Positions 52,895-61,628 are shown, numbered from the stretch's first letter. The stretch is 64,000 bases of DNA from Salinimicrobium flavum (GCF_042684505.1 NZ_JBHULT010000010.1:434001-498000); one strand, 5' to 3'. A program made the numbers and translations. The notes: a model not told the origin generated them from the sequence alone.

Positions 52895-53557
52895 ATGAAC
52901 AAGCAGGAAAAAGTACAATTCGTTATAGAAACCCTAAAAGAGATCTATCCCACTGTTCCTATTCCCTTAGACCATAAAGATCCATATACCCTTTTAATTG
53001 CCGTCCTGCTCTCGGCGCAAAGTACAGATGTGCGCGTTAACCAGATCACTCCCCTTCTCTTTGCAAAAGCAGATAATCCTTATGCCATGGTAAAACTTAC
53101 AATAGAAGAGATAAGGGAGATCATCAAACCCGTAGGCCTTTCCCCAATGAAAGCAAAGGGTATCTATGGCCTTTCACACATTCTTATCGATAAACACGGT
53201 GGACAGGTACCCGCAGATATTGAAGCCCTGGAAGAACTTCCGGCCGTAGGTCATAAGACTGCAAGTGTGGTAATGTCACAGGCTTTTGAAGTCCCTTCAT
53301 TTCCGGTGGATACGCATATACATAGATTAATGTATAGATGGAACCTTTCTAACGGAAAAAATGTAGTGCAGACAGAGAGAGATGCGAGAAGGCTTTTTCC
53401 AAAGGAAATATGGAATGAACTTCATCTGCAGATCATATGGTATGGCAGGGAATATTCCCCGGCCCGGGGCTGGAACCTGGAAAAGGACATTATCACCAGA
53501 ACTATAGGGCGAAAGAGTGTTCTTGAAGAATATTACAAAAAAAGGACCCGTGGTTAA
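52895..53557 (+). CDS. nth: endonuclease III
   Basis: A DNA glycosylase/AP lyase for oxidised pyrimidines, 220 residues. The helix-hairpin-helix and catalytic lysine lie in LPAVGHKTASVV and the catalytic aspartate in PVDTHIHRL. The usual C-terminal cysteine cluster for a [4Fe-4S] centre is absent (tail GREYSPARGWNLEKDIITRT), which seems normal in this class. The start at 52895 lies just downstream of a good -7 box; an ATG 10 codons upstream would precede the box. Confidence 0.93.
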   Translation: MNKQEKVQFVIETLKEIYPTVPIPLDHKDPYTLLIAVLLSAQSTDVRVNQITPLLFAKADNPYAMVKLTIEEIREIIKPVGLSPMKAKGIYGLSHILIDKHGGQVPADIEALEELPAVGHKTASVVMSQAFEVPSFPVDTHIHRLMYRWNLSNGKNVVQTERDARRLFPKEIWNELHLQIIWYGREYSPARGWNLEKDIITRTIGRKSVLEEYYKKRTRG

Positions 53558-53568
53558 AGGGTCCTTTT
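53540..53568 (+). terminator. terminator of nth
   Basis: AAAAGGACCC and GGGTCCTTTT form a 10-bp stem with a 9-base loop. The nth stop codon lies in the loop. Confidence 0.85.
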
Positions 53569-53572
53569 AAGT

Positions 53573-53719
53573 TTAGTTCAGAATGCTTTCGAACTGAATG
53601 TTTTTATAAGAACTTATTTTCAAAGCCTTAGAATAATTCAAAAGGAAATTAATAGTTTCCTTTTTTGGAGACATTTTTTTCGTTTTTTTAGGTGAATTCC
53701 TGGAGTAAAGTTTTGCCAT
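53573..53719 (-). CDS. 48-residue basic protein
   Basis: A small frame, MAKLYSRNSPKKTKKMSPKK then ETINFLLNYSKALK, with a Lys-rich first half and a helical second half. The motif KKETINFLLNYSKAL looks like a short protein I recall as conserved in Flavobacteriia, downstream of the sigma factor gene. It starts 51 bases after the sigma gene stop on the same strand, so it may be in the same transcript. It could bind nucleic acid or RNA polymerase; nothing in the sequence proves this. Confidence 0.7.
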   Translation of the reverse strand: MAKLYSRNSPKKTKKMSPKKETINFLLNYSKALKISSYKNIQFESILN

Positions 53720-53770
53720 CGTCAGTTGTTTATGATAAACTAATAACGAAACAAAACTTACATTATTGCA

Positions 53771-54355
53771 TTAGTTGGTAAGAACCAAATTATGCTTCTC
53801 AATCACCTTTCTAAGATTGATAAGGGCATATCTCATGCGGCCTAAAGCCGTATTGATGCTCACTCCCGTTCTTTCAGATATCTCCTTGAAACTCATGTCT
53901 TTATAGATCCTCATCACCAGGACCTCTAGTTGGTCTTCGGGAAGTTCCTTGATAAGCTCCTTTACATCTGCCTCGATCTGGTCTTTAATGATCTGTTTTT
54001 CAGCATTTAAACCAGAATCACTCAGTACAGAGAAAATGTTGAAATCTCCGCTGTTCTCGAATTTGGGCATTCTTTTGCTTTTTCTGAAATGGTCAATTAC
54101 CAGGTTGTGTGCAATTCTCATCACCCACGGAAGAAACTTTCCTTCCTCGTTATACTTTCCCCTTTTCAGGGTTCGAATCACTTTTATAAAGGTATCCTGA
54201 AAAATATCTTCGGAGATATCCTTATCGAAGACCTTTGAAAAGATGAAACTGTAAATTCTGTGTTGATGTCGGTTGATCAGTACTGAAAGGGAATGTTCAT
54301 TTCCTTCCATGTAGCTTTTCACAAGAAAAGCATCGGTTGCCTCATTGTTTTCCAT
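53771..54355 (-). CDS. ECF-type RNA polymerase sigma factor
   Basis: A 194-residue sigma-70-family factor. Region 2 is seen in INRHQHRIYSFIFSKVFDKDISEDIFQDTFIKV and region 4 in LPEDQLEVLVMRIYKDMSFKEISERTGVSINTALGRMRYAL. The ATG at 54355 is used; an upstream in-frame start at 54403 would only add non-family sequence. No anti-sigma gene adjoins, so it may be a general housekeeping-type ECF factor. The adjacent small basic gene could be a partner (inference). Confidence 0.92.
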   Translation of the reverse strand: MENNEATDAFLVKSYMEGNEHSLSVLINRHQHRIYSFIFSKVFDKDISEDIFQDTFIKVIRTLKRGKYNEEGKFLPWVMRIAHNLVIDHFRKSKRMPKFENSGDFNIFSVLSDSGLNAEKQIIKDQIEADVKELIKELPEDQLEVLVMRIYKDMSFKEISERTGVSINTALGRMRYALINLRKVIEKHNLVLTN

Positions 54356-54572
54356 AAGAGTTACTTTTTTCAGGCTGTTGGGGTGGGCCTGCAGGTTAGT
54401 CAATAGTTCAAAAGTAACTTTATGTTATAGGCAAATTGGTTTGAGTTCGTAGTAATAGCAAATATAACAGGAAAATTTTCACATTACCAAATAAAAGGTT
54501 AAGATTTTTAACAAGTTAACTTTCAAGGGGTTACTTTCCCTTACCAAAGGGCATGAAAATCCTGAGTTTAAG

Positions 54573-54580
54573 TATCTTTG
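54573..54580 (+). promoter_or_regulatory. -7 box of uvrA
   Basis: TATCTTTG matches TAnnTTTG exactly. Transcription would begin near 54587, so uvrA cannot start at an in-frame TTG at 54578 and must start at ATG 54605 or 54608. Confidence 0.65.
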
Positions 54581-54604
54581 CAATTCTTTACAATTGAAGA
54601 AACT

Positions 54605-57397
54605 ATGATGGTAGATATTTCTGATGTAGATCCCAAAAAGAATATTATAATAAAGGGAGCCAAACTCCACAACCTGAAGAACCTTGATGCCGTTATTCCG
54701 CGGAATAAACTCGTGGTCTTAACCGGACTTTCAGGGTCGGGTAAATCATCCCTGGCCTTCGATACTTTGTATGCCGAAGGCCAACGCCGGTATGTGGAAA
54801 GTCTTTCCTCCTATGCCCGGCAGTTCCTTGGGAGACTTAATAAACCTCAGGTGGATTACATTAAAGGGATCGCTCCCGCCATTGCTATTGAGCAAAAGGT
54901 GAATTCTACCAATCCGCGGTCTACGGTGGGGACTTCCACTGAGATCTATGATTATATGAAACTATTGTTTGCAAGGATAGGAAAGACCTATTCTCCGGTT
55001 TCAGGAAATGAGGTAAAAAAAGATACGGTCACAGATGTGGTCAATTATGTAAAAACTTTTGCTGAAGGCTCCAAACTGCTTCTATTAGCCCCCGTTCATG
55101 TAGAAGAGAGCCGAACCGCCGAAGAAAAGCTGAAGGTCTTGTTACAACAAGGCTACAGCCGCATGAAAATTGGAAAGGAAGTTTTGAGGATAGATGAGTC
55201 AGATCTATCTGGATTGGGTAAAAAAGACCTTTTTCTGGTGGTGGACAGGATCGTGTATAAAGATGATGAAGATTTCCAGAACCGACTTGCAGATGCGGTG
55301 CAAACCGCTTTTTTTGAAGGAAAAGGAGAACTTTTCGTAGAAAGCCTGGAAGACAAGAAGATAAGACAGTTCAGCAATAAATTTGAGCTTGACGGGATGA
55401 CCTTTTTGGAACCCAATGTGCACCTTTTTAGTTTCAACAATCCCTATGGGGCCTGTCCCAAATGTGAAGGCTATGGCGATGTAATTGGAATAGATGAGGA
55501 TCTGGTGATCCCCAATACCGCTCTATCGGTTTACGAAAATGCCATCTACCCCTGGCGCGGCGAAAGCATGAGCTGGTACCGCGACCAACTGGTGAACAAC
55601 AGCCATAAATTTAAGTTCCCTATTCATAAACCTTATTACGAGCTAACGCAGGAGCAAAAAGATCTCATTTGGAACGGGAATAAATATTTTGAAGGTCTAA
55701 ATCAATTCTTCGCTTTCCTGGAGTCCAAAGCCTATAAGATCCAGAATCGGGTGATGCTTTCCCGTTACCGCGGAAAAACAAGATGTTCTGTCTGTAAAGG
55801 AAAAAGGCTCAGGCCAGAGACCAATTACGTGAAAATTGGCGGGGTCACCATAACCGACCTGGTTGAGAAGCCTATTGACAAGGTTACCGAATTCTTTGAT
55901 CAACTGGTTCTGAATGAAACCGATGCTGCGATCGCTAAAAGACTTTTGACAGAGATCCGCAACAGGTTGAATTTCCTTTCAAGGGTAGGTCTGGATTACC
56001 TCACCTTAAACCGGAAATCCAACACCCTCTCCGGCGGGGAATCCCAACGTATAAATCTTGCCACCTCCTTAGGTAGCAGTCTGGTGGGTTCCATGTACAT
56101 TCTTGATGAACCGTCAATAGGATTACATCCCCGCGATACTTTGAAGTTGATTGGGGTACTTAAGTCCCTTCGTGACCTTGGCAACACGGTCATCGTGGTA
56201 GAACATGATGAAGATATCATGAAAGCAGCAGATGAGATCATTGATATTGGTCCTGAAGCTGGTACTCATGGCGGGGAGGTGGTCGCCACGGGAACTTTTA
56301 AAGACATCCTTGCTTCAGATTCCCTGACCGCAAAATATCTGAACAATACCATGAGGATCGAAGTACCTGAAAAACGCCGCACCTCTAAATATTACGTGGA
56401 TGTAATCGGGGCAAGGGAGAATAATTTAAAAAATATTGATGTGAGATTTCCCCTGGGGGTTTTCACGGCCGTAACCGGTGTATCGGGAAGTGGAAAGAGC
56501 ACTCTTGTAAAAAAGATCCTGTATCCTGCGATGCTGAAAGAAATAGGAGGATATGGAGAGAAACCCGGTCAATTTACAAAGATCGAAGGTTCCTTTGGGA
56601 ATATCGCTTCCGTAGAATTTGTAGACCAGAATCCTATTGGACGCTCCTCGCGATCAAATCCCGTAACTTACATTAAAGCCTATGATGACATAAGGAATTT
56701 GTTCTCCAAACAGAAGCTGAGTGATATTAGGGGATATAAACCCAAGCATTTTTCATTCAATGTTGATGGGGGCCGCTGCGAGACTTGTAAAGGCGAAGGC
56801 GAAGTGACCATTGAAATGCAGTTCATGGCCGATGTCCACCTGGTGTGCGAAACCTGTAACGGAAAACGGTTCAAAAAAGAAATCCTGGAGGTATCGTTTG
56901 CCGGCAAAAATATTGACGATGTTTTGAATATGACCATTGATGATGCAGTGCAGTTTTTCCATGAGAACGGGGAAGAAAAAATTACCTCGAAATTGAAGCC
57001 TTTACAGGATGTGGGCCTTGGATATGTGCAACTGGGACAAAGCTCCTCTACCCTCTCAGGTGGGGAGGCTCAACGTATTAAATTAGCTTCATTTCTGGTA
57101 AAAGGCACCACGAAGGAAAAGGCGCTGTTTATCTTTGACGAACCTACCACAGGACTTCACTTCCATGATATCCAGAAATTACTGAAGTCTTTCAACGCCC
57201 TTATTTCCAAAGGACATTCCGTAATTGTGATCGAACACAACATGGATCTTGTAAAGTGTGCAGACCATGTGATTGATCTGGGCCTGGCAGGAGGAGATGT
57301 TGGCGGAAGGCTTATCGCCGCTGGCTCTCCGGAAGATGTGGCCCAAAATAAAGAATCCTATACTGCACCTTTTCTGAACGAAAAATTGTTGAATTAA
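54605..57397 (+). CDS. uvrA: excinuclease ABC subunit UvrA
   Basis: The damage-recognition ATPase of nucleotide excision repair, 930 residues. It has two ABC ATPase modules: the first with LTGLSGSGKSSLAFDTLYAEG, signature NTLSGGESQRINLA and a zinc module (CSVCKGKRL); the second with VTGVSGSGKSTLV, signature STLSGGEAQRIKLA and zinc ligands CETCKGEGEV / CETCNGKRF. ATG at 54605 is chosen; ATG at 54608 is equally possible. It is a single gene with its own promoter. Confidence 0.97.
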   Translation: MMVDISDVDPKKNIIIKGAKLHNLKNLDAVIPRNKLVVLTGLSGSGKSSLAFDTLYAEGQRRYVESLSSYARQFLGRLNKPQVDYIKGIAPAIAIEQKVNSTNPRSTVGTSTEIYDYMKLLFARIGKTYSPVSGNEVKKDTVTDVVNYVKTFAEGSKLLLLAPVHVEESRTAEEKLKVLLQQGYSRMKIGKEVLRIDESDLSGLGKKDLFLVVDRIVYKDDEDFQNRLADAVQTAFFEGKGELFVESLEDKKIRQFSNKFELDGMTFLEPNVHLFSFNNPYGACPKCEGYGDVIGIDEDLVIPNTALSVYENAIYPWRGESMSWYRDQLVNNSHKFKFPIHKPYYELTQEQKDLIWNGNKYFEGLNQFFAFLESKAYKIQNRVMLSRYRGKTRCSVCKGKRLRPETNYVKIGGVTITDLVEKPIDKVTEFFDQLVLNETDAAIAKRLLTEIRNRLNFLSRVGLDYLTLNRKSNTLSGGESQRINLATSLGSSLVGSMYILDEPSIGLHPRDTLKLIGVLKSLRDLGNTVIVVEHDEDIMKAADEIIDIGPEAGTHGGEVVATGTFKDILASDSLTAKYLNNTMRIEVPEKRRTSKYYVDVIGARENNLKNIDVRFPLGVFTAVTGVSGSGKSTLVKKILYPAMLKEIGGYGEKPGQFTKIEGSFGNIASVEFVDQNPIGRSSRSNPVTYIKAYDDIRNLFSKQKLSDIRGYKPKHFSFNVDGGRCETCKGEGEVTIEMQFMADVHLVCETCNGKRFKKEILEVSFAGKNIDDVLNMTIDDAVQFFHENGEEKITSKLKPLQDVGLGYVQLGQSSSTLSGGEAQRIKLASFLVKGTTKEKALFIFDEPTTGLHFHDIQKLLKSFNALISKGHSVIVIEHNMDLVKCADHVIDLGLAGGDVGGRLIAAGSPEDVAQNKESYTAPFLNEKLLN

Positions 57398-57439
57398 TAG
57401 CTGGTTTTTTAACAAATAAATTCCATCAAAAAAAAGAAC

Positions 57440-57456
57440 TTGGCACAGCCTTTGAA
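57440..57456 (+). promoter_or_regulatory. sigma-54-like promoter of a probable small RNA
   Basis: TTGGCACAGCCTTTGAA has TGGCAC and TTGA with the exact 12-base distance between the -24 G and the -12 G; only the final C of TTGC is replaced by A. Predicted transcription starts near 57467. Confidence 0.5.
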
Positions 57457-57466
57457 TGATTCTTAG

Positions 57467-57570
57467 AAATTGCAAATAATTAAGTTTTACATAATTAAAG
57501 TTGTAATTAATAATTTTTTGGTTGGTTAGTTTGGAAACCCCGATGAGCTTCTTGCCTTCGGGGTTTTCTA
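57467..57570 (+). ncRNA. candidate small RNA of about 104 nt
   Basis: A region without any supportable gene, bounded by a sigma-54-like promoter and a hairpin with T-tract. It contains the motif TTTTTGGTTGGTTAGTT (57515-57531) just before the hairpin (57535-57566). It could instead be a long uvrA 3' region with an attached terminator. The identification rests on the promoter and terminator pattern only. Confidence 0.45.
57535..57566 (+). terminator. terminator with TTTTTGGTTGGTTAGTT motif upstream
   Basis: AAACCCCGA (57535-57543) pairs with TCGGGGTTT (57558-57566) around a 14-base loop, followed by TCTAATT. The 17-base motif lies immediately upstream, as in the terminator at 58804-58840. Confidence 0.85.
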
Positions 57571-57583
57571 ATTAAAAGATCTT

Positions 57584-57600
57584 TGGCACGTATTTTGGTT
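57584..57600 (+). promoter_or_regulatory. sigma-54-like promoter of the Tyr/Arg-rich protein gene
   Basis: TGGCACGTATTTTGGTT has a perfect TGGCACG -24 element and TTGG at the exact -12 spacing (consensus TTGC). Transcription would begin near 57610, giving a leader of about 47 bases before the ATG at 57657. Confidence 0.5.
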
Positions 57601-57656
57601 TCTGTAGGGTAACTACTTCAACACACTTAATTTTAACAATCTAAATCCCCCATATA

Positions 57657-58772
57657 ATGAAAAACATCTATTTATTTTTCGCCTTTTTAATGGTCGGGTT
57701 CACAGTCCAGGCTGCAACAGCTATAGATGACCGTCGAGGTTATCAGGATGCCTTTATATTCATGGAAAGAGGGATTGAATTTGCAGTCTATCCAGATGGA
57801 CAATTCGATTTCTTTTATGATGGGCGGAGGGGCAGCTTTCCTATGAATATGTCTTCCAGAAATATGAATTTTAGTTTTAACTCGGGTTATAACTATGATC
57901 CTTATGTGCAGTATGATGATTTTGGAGCCGTGATCCAGATCGAAAATGTCCCTGTTTATTATGATTTCTACGGAAGGATCGTTCAGGCAGGACGTGTTCA
58001 GCTTTCTTACAACCATTTCGGGATGTTATCACGGGTAGGAAACCTTTTCCTTCACTATAATCCTTATAACCGCTTTACCCACTATTCCGGATATATCAAT
58101 GCTCATAACCGGTTCTATGTCTACAGGCCCTGGCATGATTACTATTCCAGGCCACATGCAGGTAATGTTGTAGTATACCATCAGCCTTATCGTGCTTATT
58201 ACGAGCCTTACCGGGTAAAATACTCACATCACAAACAATATTATAAAAAGAACTATAGCAAGAATTATCGAAGAAGTTACTACAGTCCCGGGGAACAGGT
58301 AGCCAGCTACCACCGCGGAACCAGGACCACTGCCCAACGTGATGTTGATTACTCACAGGCCCCTGTAACTACTACGAGAAGTAATGTTAATACCTCTAAT
58401 AGAAGTACCGTTACCCAAAAAAGACAGGTACGTGATATTTCAGGAAACAGGGCCCAGGTACAGAACCGGTCAAGAGTGCAGGACACACGTACTGAGGTTC
58501 AGACTCCTGTGCAAAGAACTACCAGGTCAACTCCACAGGTACAGAGAAGGTCTGAGACACCTTCGCAAAGAGTGACCAGAGCTCCACAACAGGTGCAGAG
58601 AAATGAAAATCCTGCAGTAAGAACCTCCCGATCTGCACCTGCCAGGCAGACGGAAAGTACTCAGAGCGTACAAACGAAGCGGGAGGCCCAACCTACCCCG
58701 GTAGGGAATACCCGGAACAATAGCAGAGATCCTGAAGCAGTTTCTTCAAGAAGCTCAAGAGGCAGACAATAA
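57657..58772 (+). CDS. secreted Tyr/Arg-rich low-complexity protein
   Basis: A 371-residue protein with a signal peptide (MKNIYLFFAFLMVGFTVQAA). Residues about 60-215 are rich in Tyr, Asn, Phe and His (YDPYVQYDDFG, YHQPYRAYYEPYRV), and about 215-371 in Arg, Gln, Thr and Ser with repeated elements such as TPQVQRRSETP and APQQVQRNENP. The C-terminal half should be disordered and strongly basic. Family resembles uncharacterised flavobacterial secreted proteins; function unknown. It may bind anionic cell-surface polymer or RNA/DNA (inference). It is transcribed alone from a sigma-54-like promoter. Confidence 0.88.
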   Translation: MKNIYLFFAFLMVGFTVQAATAIDDRRGYQDAFIFMERGIEFAVYPDGQFDFFYDGRRGSFPMNMSSRNMNFSFNSGYNYDPYVQYDDFGAVIQIENVPVYYDFYGRIVQAGRVQLSYNHFGMLSRVGNLFLHYNPYNRFTHYSGYINAHNRFYVYRPWHDYYSRPHAGNVVVYHQPYRAYYEPYRVKYSHHKQYYKKNYSKNYRRSYYSPGEQVASYHRGTRTTAQRDVDYSQAPVTTTRSNVNTSNRSTVTQKRQVRDISGNRAQVQNRSRVQDTRTEVQTPVQRTTRSTPQVQRRSETPSQRVTRAPQQVQRNENPAVRTSRSAPARQTESTQSVQTKREAQPTPVGNTRNNSRDPEAVSSRSSRGRQ

Positions 58773-58803
58773 AAATAAAGTTAGTTTTTGGTTGGTTAGT
58801 TGG

Positions 58804-58840
58804 AAAATCCCCGGTTGCTCTTTGTAGCACCGGGGATTTT
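58804..58840 (+). terminator. terminator with TTTTTGGTTGGTTAGTT motif upstream
   Basis: AAAATCCCCGG (58804-58814) pairs with CCGGGGATTTT (58830-58840). The motif TTTTTGGTTGGTTAGTT (58785-58801) stands directly before it, as in the previous unit. It ends the Tyr/Arg-rich gene's transcript and faces the leftward flippase gene. Confidence 0.88.
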
Positions 58841-58856
58841 ACTTTGTCCTTCCCTC

Positions 58857-60314
58857 CTACTTAAGTTTTAGGACCTTTTTAATGAGGTTATTGATATCTG
58901 GCGACAGTTTCAGAAAATACACCAGGAAAATATACAAACTGCTAATAAGTATTGATTTTAAAAGAATACTAAATACCGGATGAAGTGGAAAATCCCAGAA
59001 ATAGAATAAAAAGGTAAAAACCGTTACCATCGCCAAACCGTAGAATGTCTGGACCGTAAAGGGCTGGATCCCAAACTTTTGTTTAACAAGTATAAGTTTA
59101 GCGGTATTATATAAAGCAAAAGCCAGGAAAGTTGCCAGTGCCGCTCCAAAAATCCCAAAGAGGGGAATGAATACCAGGTTAAAAACAAAGGCAAGCACCG
59201 CCAGCACTACCCCAATTGCCAGTACCAGCCGGTAATAATCTGAATTAAAGAGAATGCTGTTGTTGTTCCCCATCAAATTATCGTAGAGTTTGACACAGCT
59301 AATAAGGATCACTATTGAAAAACTTAACTGGTAAACATCAGGGATCAACTCATACAACTGGCGCACGTTCGTCACAATGAGTAAAAATATAAATCCGCTG
59401 ATGATCAAAAGGGTCAGTGAACTTTTCTTGTAAAGATCCTCCAGTCCCTTCTTATCTTTTTTATTCAGCAAAGTGGCGGTCATGGGATAGGTGATCTGGT
59501 GCATTGCCCTCGAAGGTACTGCGATCACAGAAGAAATATAGACCGCTATTCCATAAACAGCGACCATTTCAATGGGCAGGAACCTTTCGATCATCACTTT
59601 GTCAAGATCAAGTAATACCATGGCTACAGACCCCGCAATTAGGATTAATGCCGAATATTTCAGGATGAAACTTTTATTCTGCGGAAAGCTTAAACTGATC
59701 TTTGGAAAATAAAGTCGGAAAGCATAGATCTTCATGATCACGGTGCGCAGGACAAAAACAAAACTAATTCCAAAGATAAACTCCTGAACCGTAAGCAGCC
59801 TGAAATAGACCGAAACCAGTAAAGCTGAAATACAAACCCGGTGAAAGACCTCTTTCATGAAATTACCAAACACGCTTTGATAATTCACTTTTGACCAGGA
59901 GAAGAATATTTCAAAATAGGCGGTAGCAACAGCGATCACAAAGATCATCCAGATGTAGGGTTTTACCAGTTCATTTCCGTCTGAAAAGTAATCCAGCAGG
60001 AGACCATAGGCGAAATACCCGAGCAGCCCAAGGATCGCAGCTATGCCCAGCGGCATGAACAAGATCACGCTCAACAGCTTATCCCGCTGCTCTTTAGTAT
60101 CATACGAGGAATAGAATTTTACCAGTGTATTATGCACTCCAAACGCCATAAGCGGCCAGATAAGGTTTGACGCAGAAAGAAGGAAACCTACCAGTCCGTA
60201 ATACTCCGGGGTCAGAAAATTGGTATAAAGAAACAAGGTGTTGATCGCCCCAATCCCAAAACCCAGGTAGGTAGTGAACATATTTTTCGCAGACTGGTCA
60301 ATGATCACTCCCAT
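58857..60314 (-). CDS. Wzx-like polysaccharide flippase
   Basis: A 485-residue membrane protein with about twelve to fourteen helices, of the oligosaccharide flippase (MATE/MOP) type. The first helices (TYLGFGIGAINTLFLYTNFL, then YYGLVGFLLSASNLIWPLMAFG) and overall layout fit. It should export lipid-linked sugars across the inner membrane. It overlaps the glycosyltransferase gene by one base (TAATG) and is probably the last gene of the operon. Confidence 0.88.
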   Translation of the reverse strand: MGVIIDQSAKNMFTTYLGFGIGAINTLFLYTNFLTPEYYGLVGFLLSASNLIWPLMAFGVHNTLVKFYSSYDTKEQRDKLLSVILFMPLGIAAILGLLGYFAYGLLLDYFSDGNELVKPYIWMIFVIAVATAYFEIFFSWSKVNYQSVFGNFMKEVFHRVCISALLVSVYFRLLTVQEFIFGISFVFVLRTVIMKIYAFRLYFPKISLSFPQNKSFILKYSALILIAGSVAMVLLDLDKVMIERFLPIEMVAVYGIAVYISSVIAVPSRAMHQITYPMTATLLNKKDKKGLEDLYKKSSLTLLIISGFIFLLIVTNVRQLYELIPDVYQLSFSIVILISCVKLYDNLMGNNNSILFNSDYYRLVLAIGVVLAVLAFVFNLVFIPLFGIFGAALATFLAFALYNTAKLILVKQKFGIQPFTVQTFYGLAMVTVFTFLFYFWDFPLHPVFSILLKSILISSLYIFLVYFLKLSPDINNLIKKVLKLK

Positions 60315-61600
60315 TATGCCGGTTTTTTAAGAAGGTTGGCCAGTTCTCCTGTAAGTGTCTTACGGCTGTACTTTTGAAGACCAATGGGATGAGAACTCAA
60401 TGTACCCGACTTGAATTCACGGTACCGCTCCAAAATGAAAGATTTCATCTTTTCTTTTTCCGAATATAGAAAAAACACCCCGGTATTGGTTTCCTGAATG
60501 ATCTTTTGAATATCTGCCTTTTCAGGGCCTATAGCCAATATCGGCCGGTTGCTCACCGTATACTCGAAAAGTTTCCCCGGAATGATCCCCCTGGTCTCGG
60601 GAGTATCGATCTCTATGAGCAGTAATAATTGTGAACTTCTTTGCAGCTGCAGGGCCTCCTGATGGGAAACATATCCTCTTATAAAAAGGTTATTCCCGAG
60701 ACCCGCTTTCCTGATGCTCTCCAGGACCGGCTCTCCCACTGCTCCTATTAATTTCAGCTGAAAATCTTCTGCAAAATCCTCATTTTCGGAAATCAACTCC
60801 CGGAGCGCTTCCCACAGCAGGTTGGGATTCCTTCCCGACAGAAGGGAACCAATATGGGAAAGACTGAATTTCACATCTTGCGGCAGCAGATCCACCTCTT
60901 CGTAATCGTAACCGTTCGTAATTACAGTTACGGGAGTTTTGGTGAGCTGTTCGAATTCCCGTGCGGTGGTAAAACTGGTAGCTATGATCTCATCTGCAGC
61001 ATCAAGTACTGCTTTTTCAAGTTTCAGATGTTTCTTCTCTGCGGAAGGTAGTAGTTTAAGTTTTTTGTGGTACCCAATACCGGTCCAGGGATCCCGAAAA
61101 TCGGCTATCCATCGAACATCCAGGGTTTCTTTTAATTGCTTTCCTATAAGATGCATGCTGTGCGGTGGCCCGGTTGTAATTATGTTATCTATCCCGTTTT
61201 CCCGAAGGTAGGTCGTTAGATACTTAACCGAGGGTTTAACCCAGAATTTCCGGGCGTCGGGAATAAAGAAATTTCCGCGAATGAACAGCAGCATTTTCTG
61301 AAGGAATCCCTGTTTTGCTTCCGCAGGAATGATCCCCGAGCTTATCTTATGGGTGTCTTTCTTTGAGAAAATTCCGGCAAGGGAATAGGGTTCAAAAATA
61401 TCATTTTCGAGCACCTTTATATTTTCGGGAACTTCGGCTACAAGAGATGGGTCCTTTAAGGGGTAATGAGGGTCTTTTGGCACGTACATTACAGGCTCAA
61501 TCCCATATTCAGGGAGGTACTTTGCAAATTTAAGCCAGCGCTGAACTCCCGGGCCACCCGCAGGGGGCCAGTAATAGGAGATTATGAGTACTTTTTTCAT
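60314..61600 (-). CDS. glycosyltransferase, GT4-like
   Basis: A 428-residue cytoplasmic glycosyltransferase of the GT-B fold. The N-terminus has KKVLIISYYWPPAGGPGVQRW (GGPGVQR is characteristic of surface-polysaccharide transferases) and the C-terminal half has the sugar-nucleotide region IPGKLFEYTVSNRPILAIGPE with the family glutamate. The sugar is unknown. It lies between the YfhO-like gene (28 bases upstream) and the flippase (1-base overlap). Confidence 0.88.
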   Translation of the reverse strand: MKKVLIISYYWPPAGGPGVQRWLKFAKYLPEYGIEPVMYVPKDPHYPLKDPSLVAEVPENIKVLENDIFEPYSLAGIFSKKDTHKISSGIIPAEAKQGFLQKMLLFIRGNFFIPDARKFWVKPSVKYLTTYLRENGIDNIITTGPPHSMHLIGKQLKETLDVRWIADFRDPWTGIGYHKKLKLLPSAEKKHLKLEKAVLDAADEIIATSFTTAREFEQLTKTPVTVITNGYDYEEVDLLPQDVKFSLSHIGSLLSGRNPNLLWEALRELISENEDFAEDFQLKLIGAVGEPVLESIRKAGLGNNLFIRGYVSHQEALQLQRSSQLLLLIEIDTPETRGIIPGKLFEYTVSNRPILAIGPEKADIQKIIQETNTGVFFLYSEKEKMKSFILERYREFKSGTLSSHPIGLQKYSRKTLTGELANLLKKPA

Positions 61601-61628
61601 TTCCGGCCTGTTTTTTCACCCTGGTATG

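Noticed and set aside
53032..53557. Loss of the iron-sulfur cysteines as damage in nth
   Set aside because: The C-terminal tail looks intact and I recall cluster-free Nth proteins as normal in Flavobacteriia.
54578..54604. Upstream TTG start for uvrA
   Set aside because: The TTG lies inside the -7 box and before the expected transcription start.
61479..61496. TGGCACG in the glycosyltransferase coding region as a sigma-54 site
   Set aside because: It lies inside a coding sequence and lacks a -12 element at the right distance.
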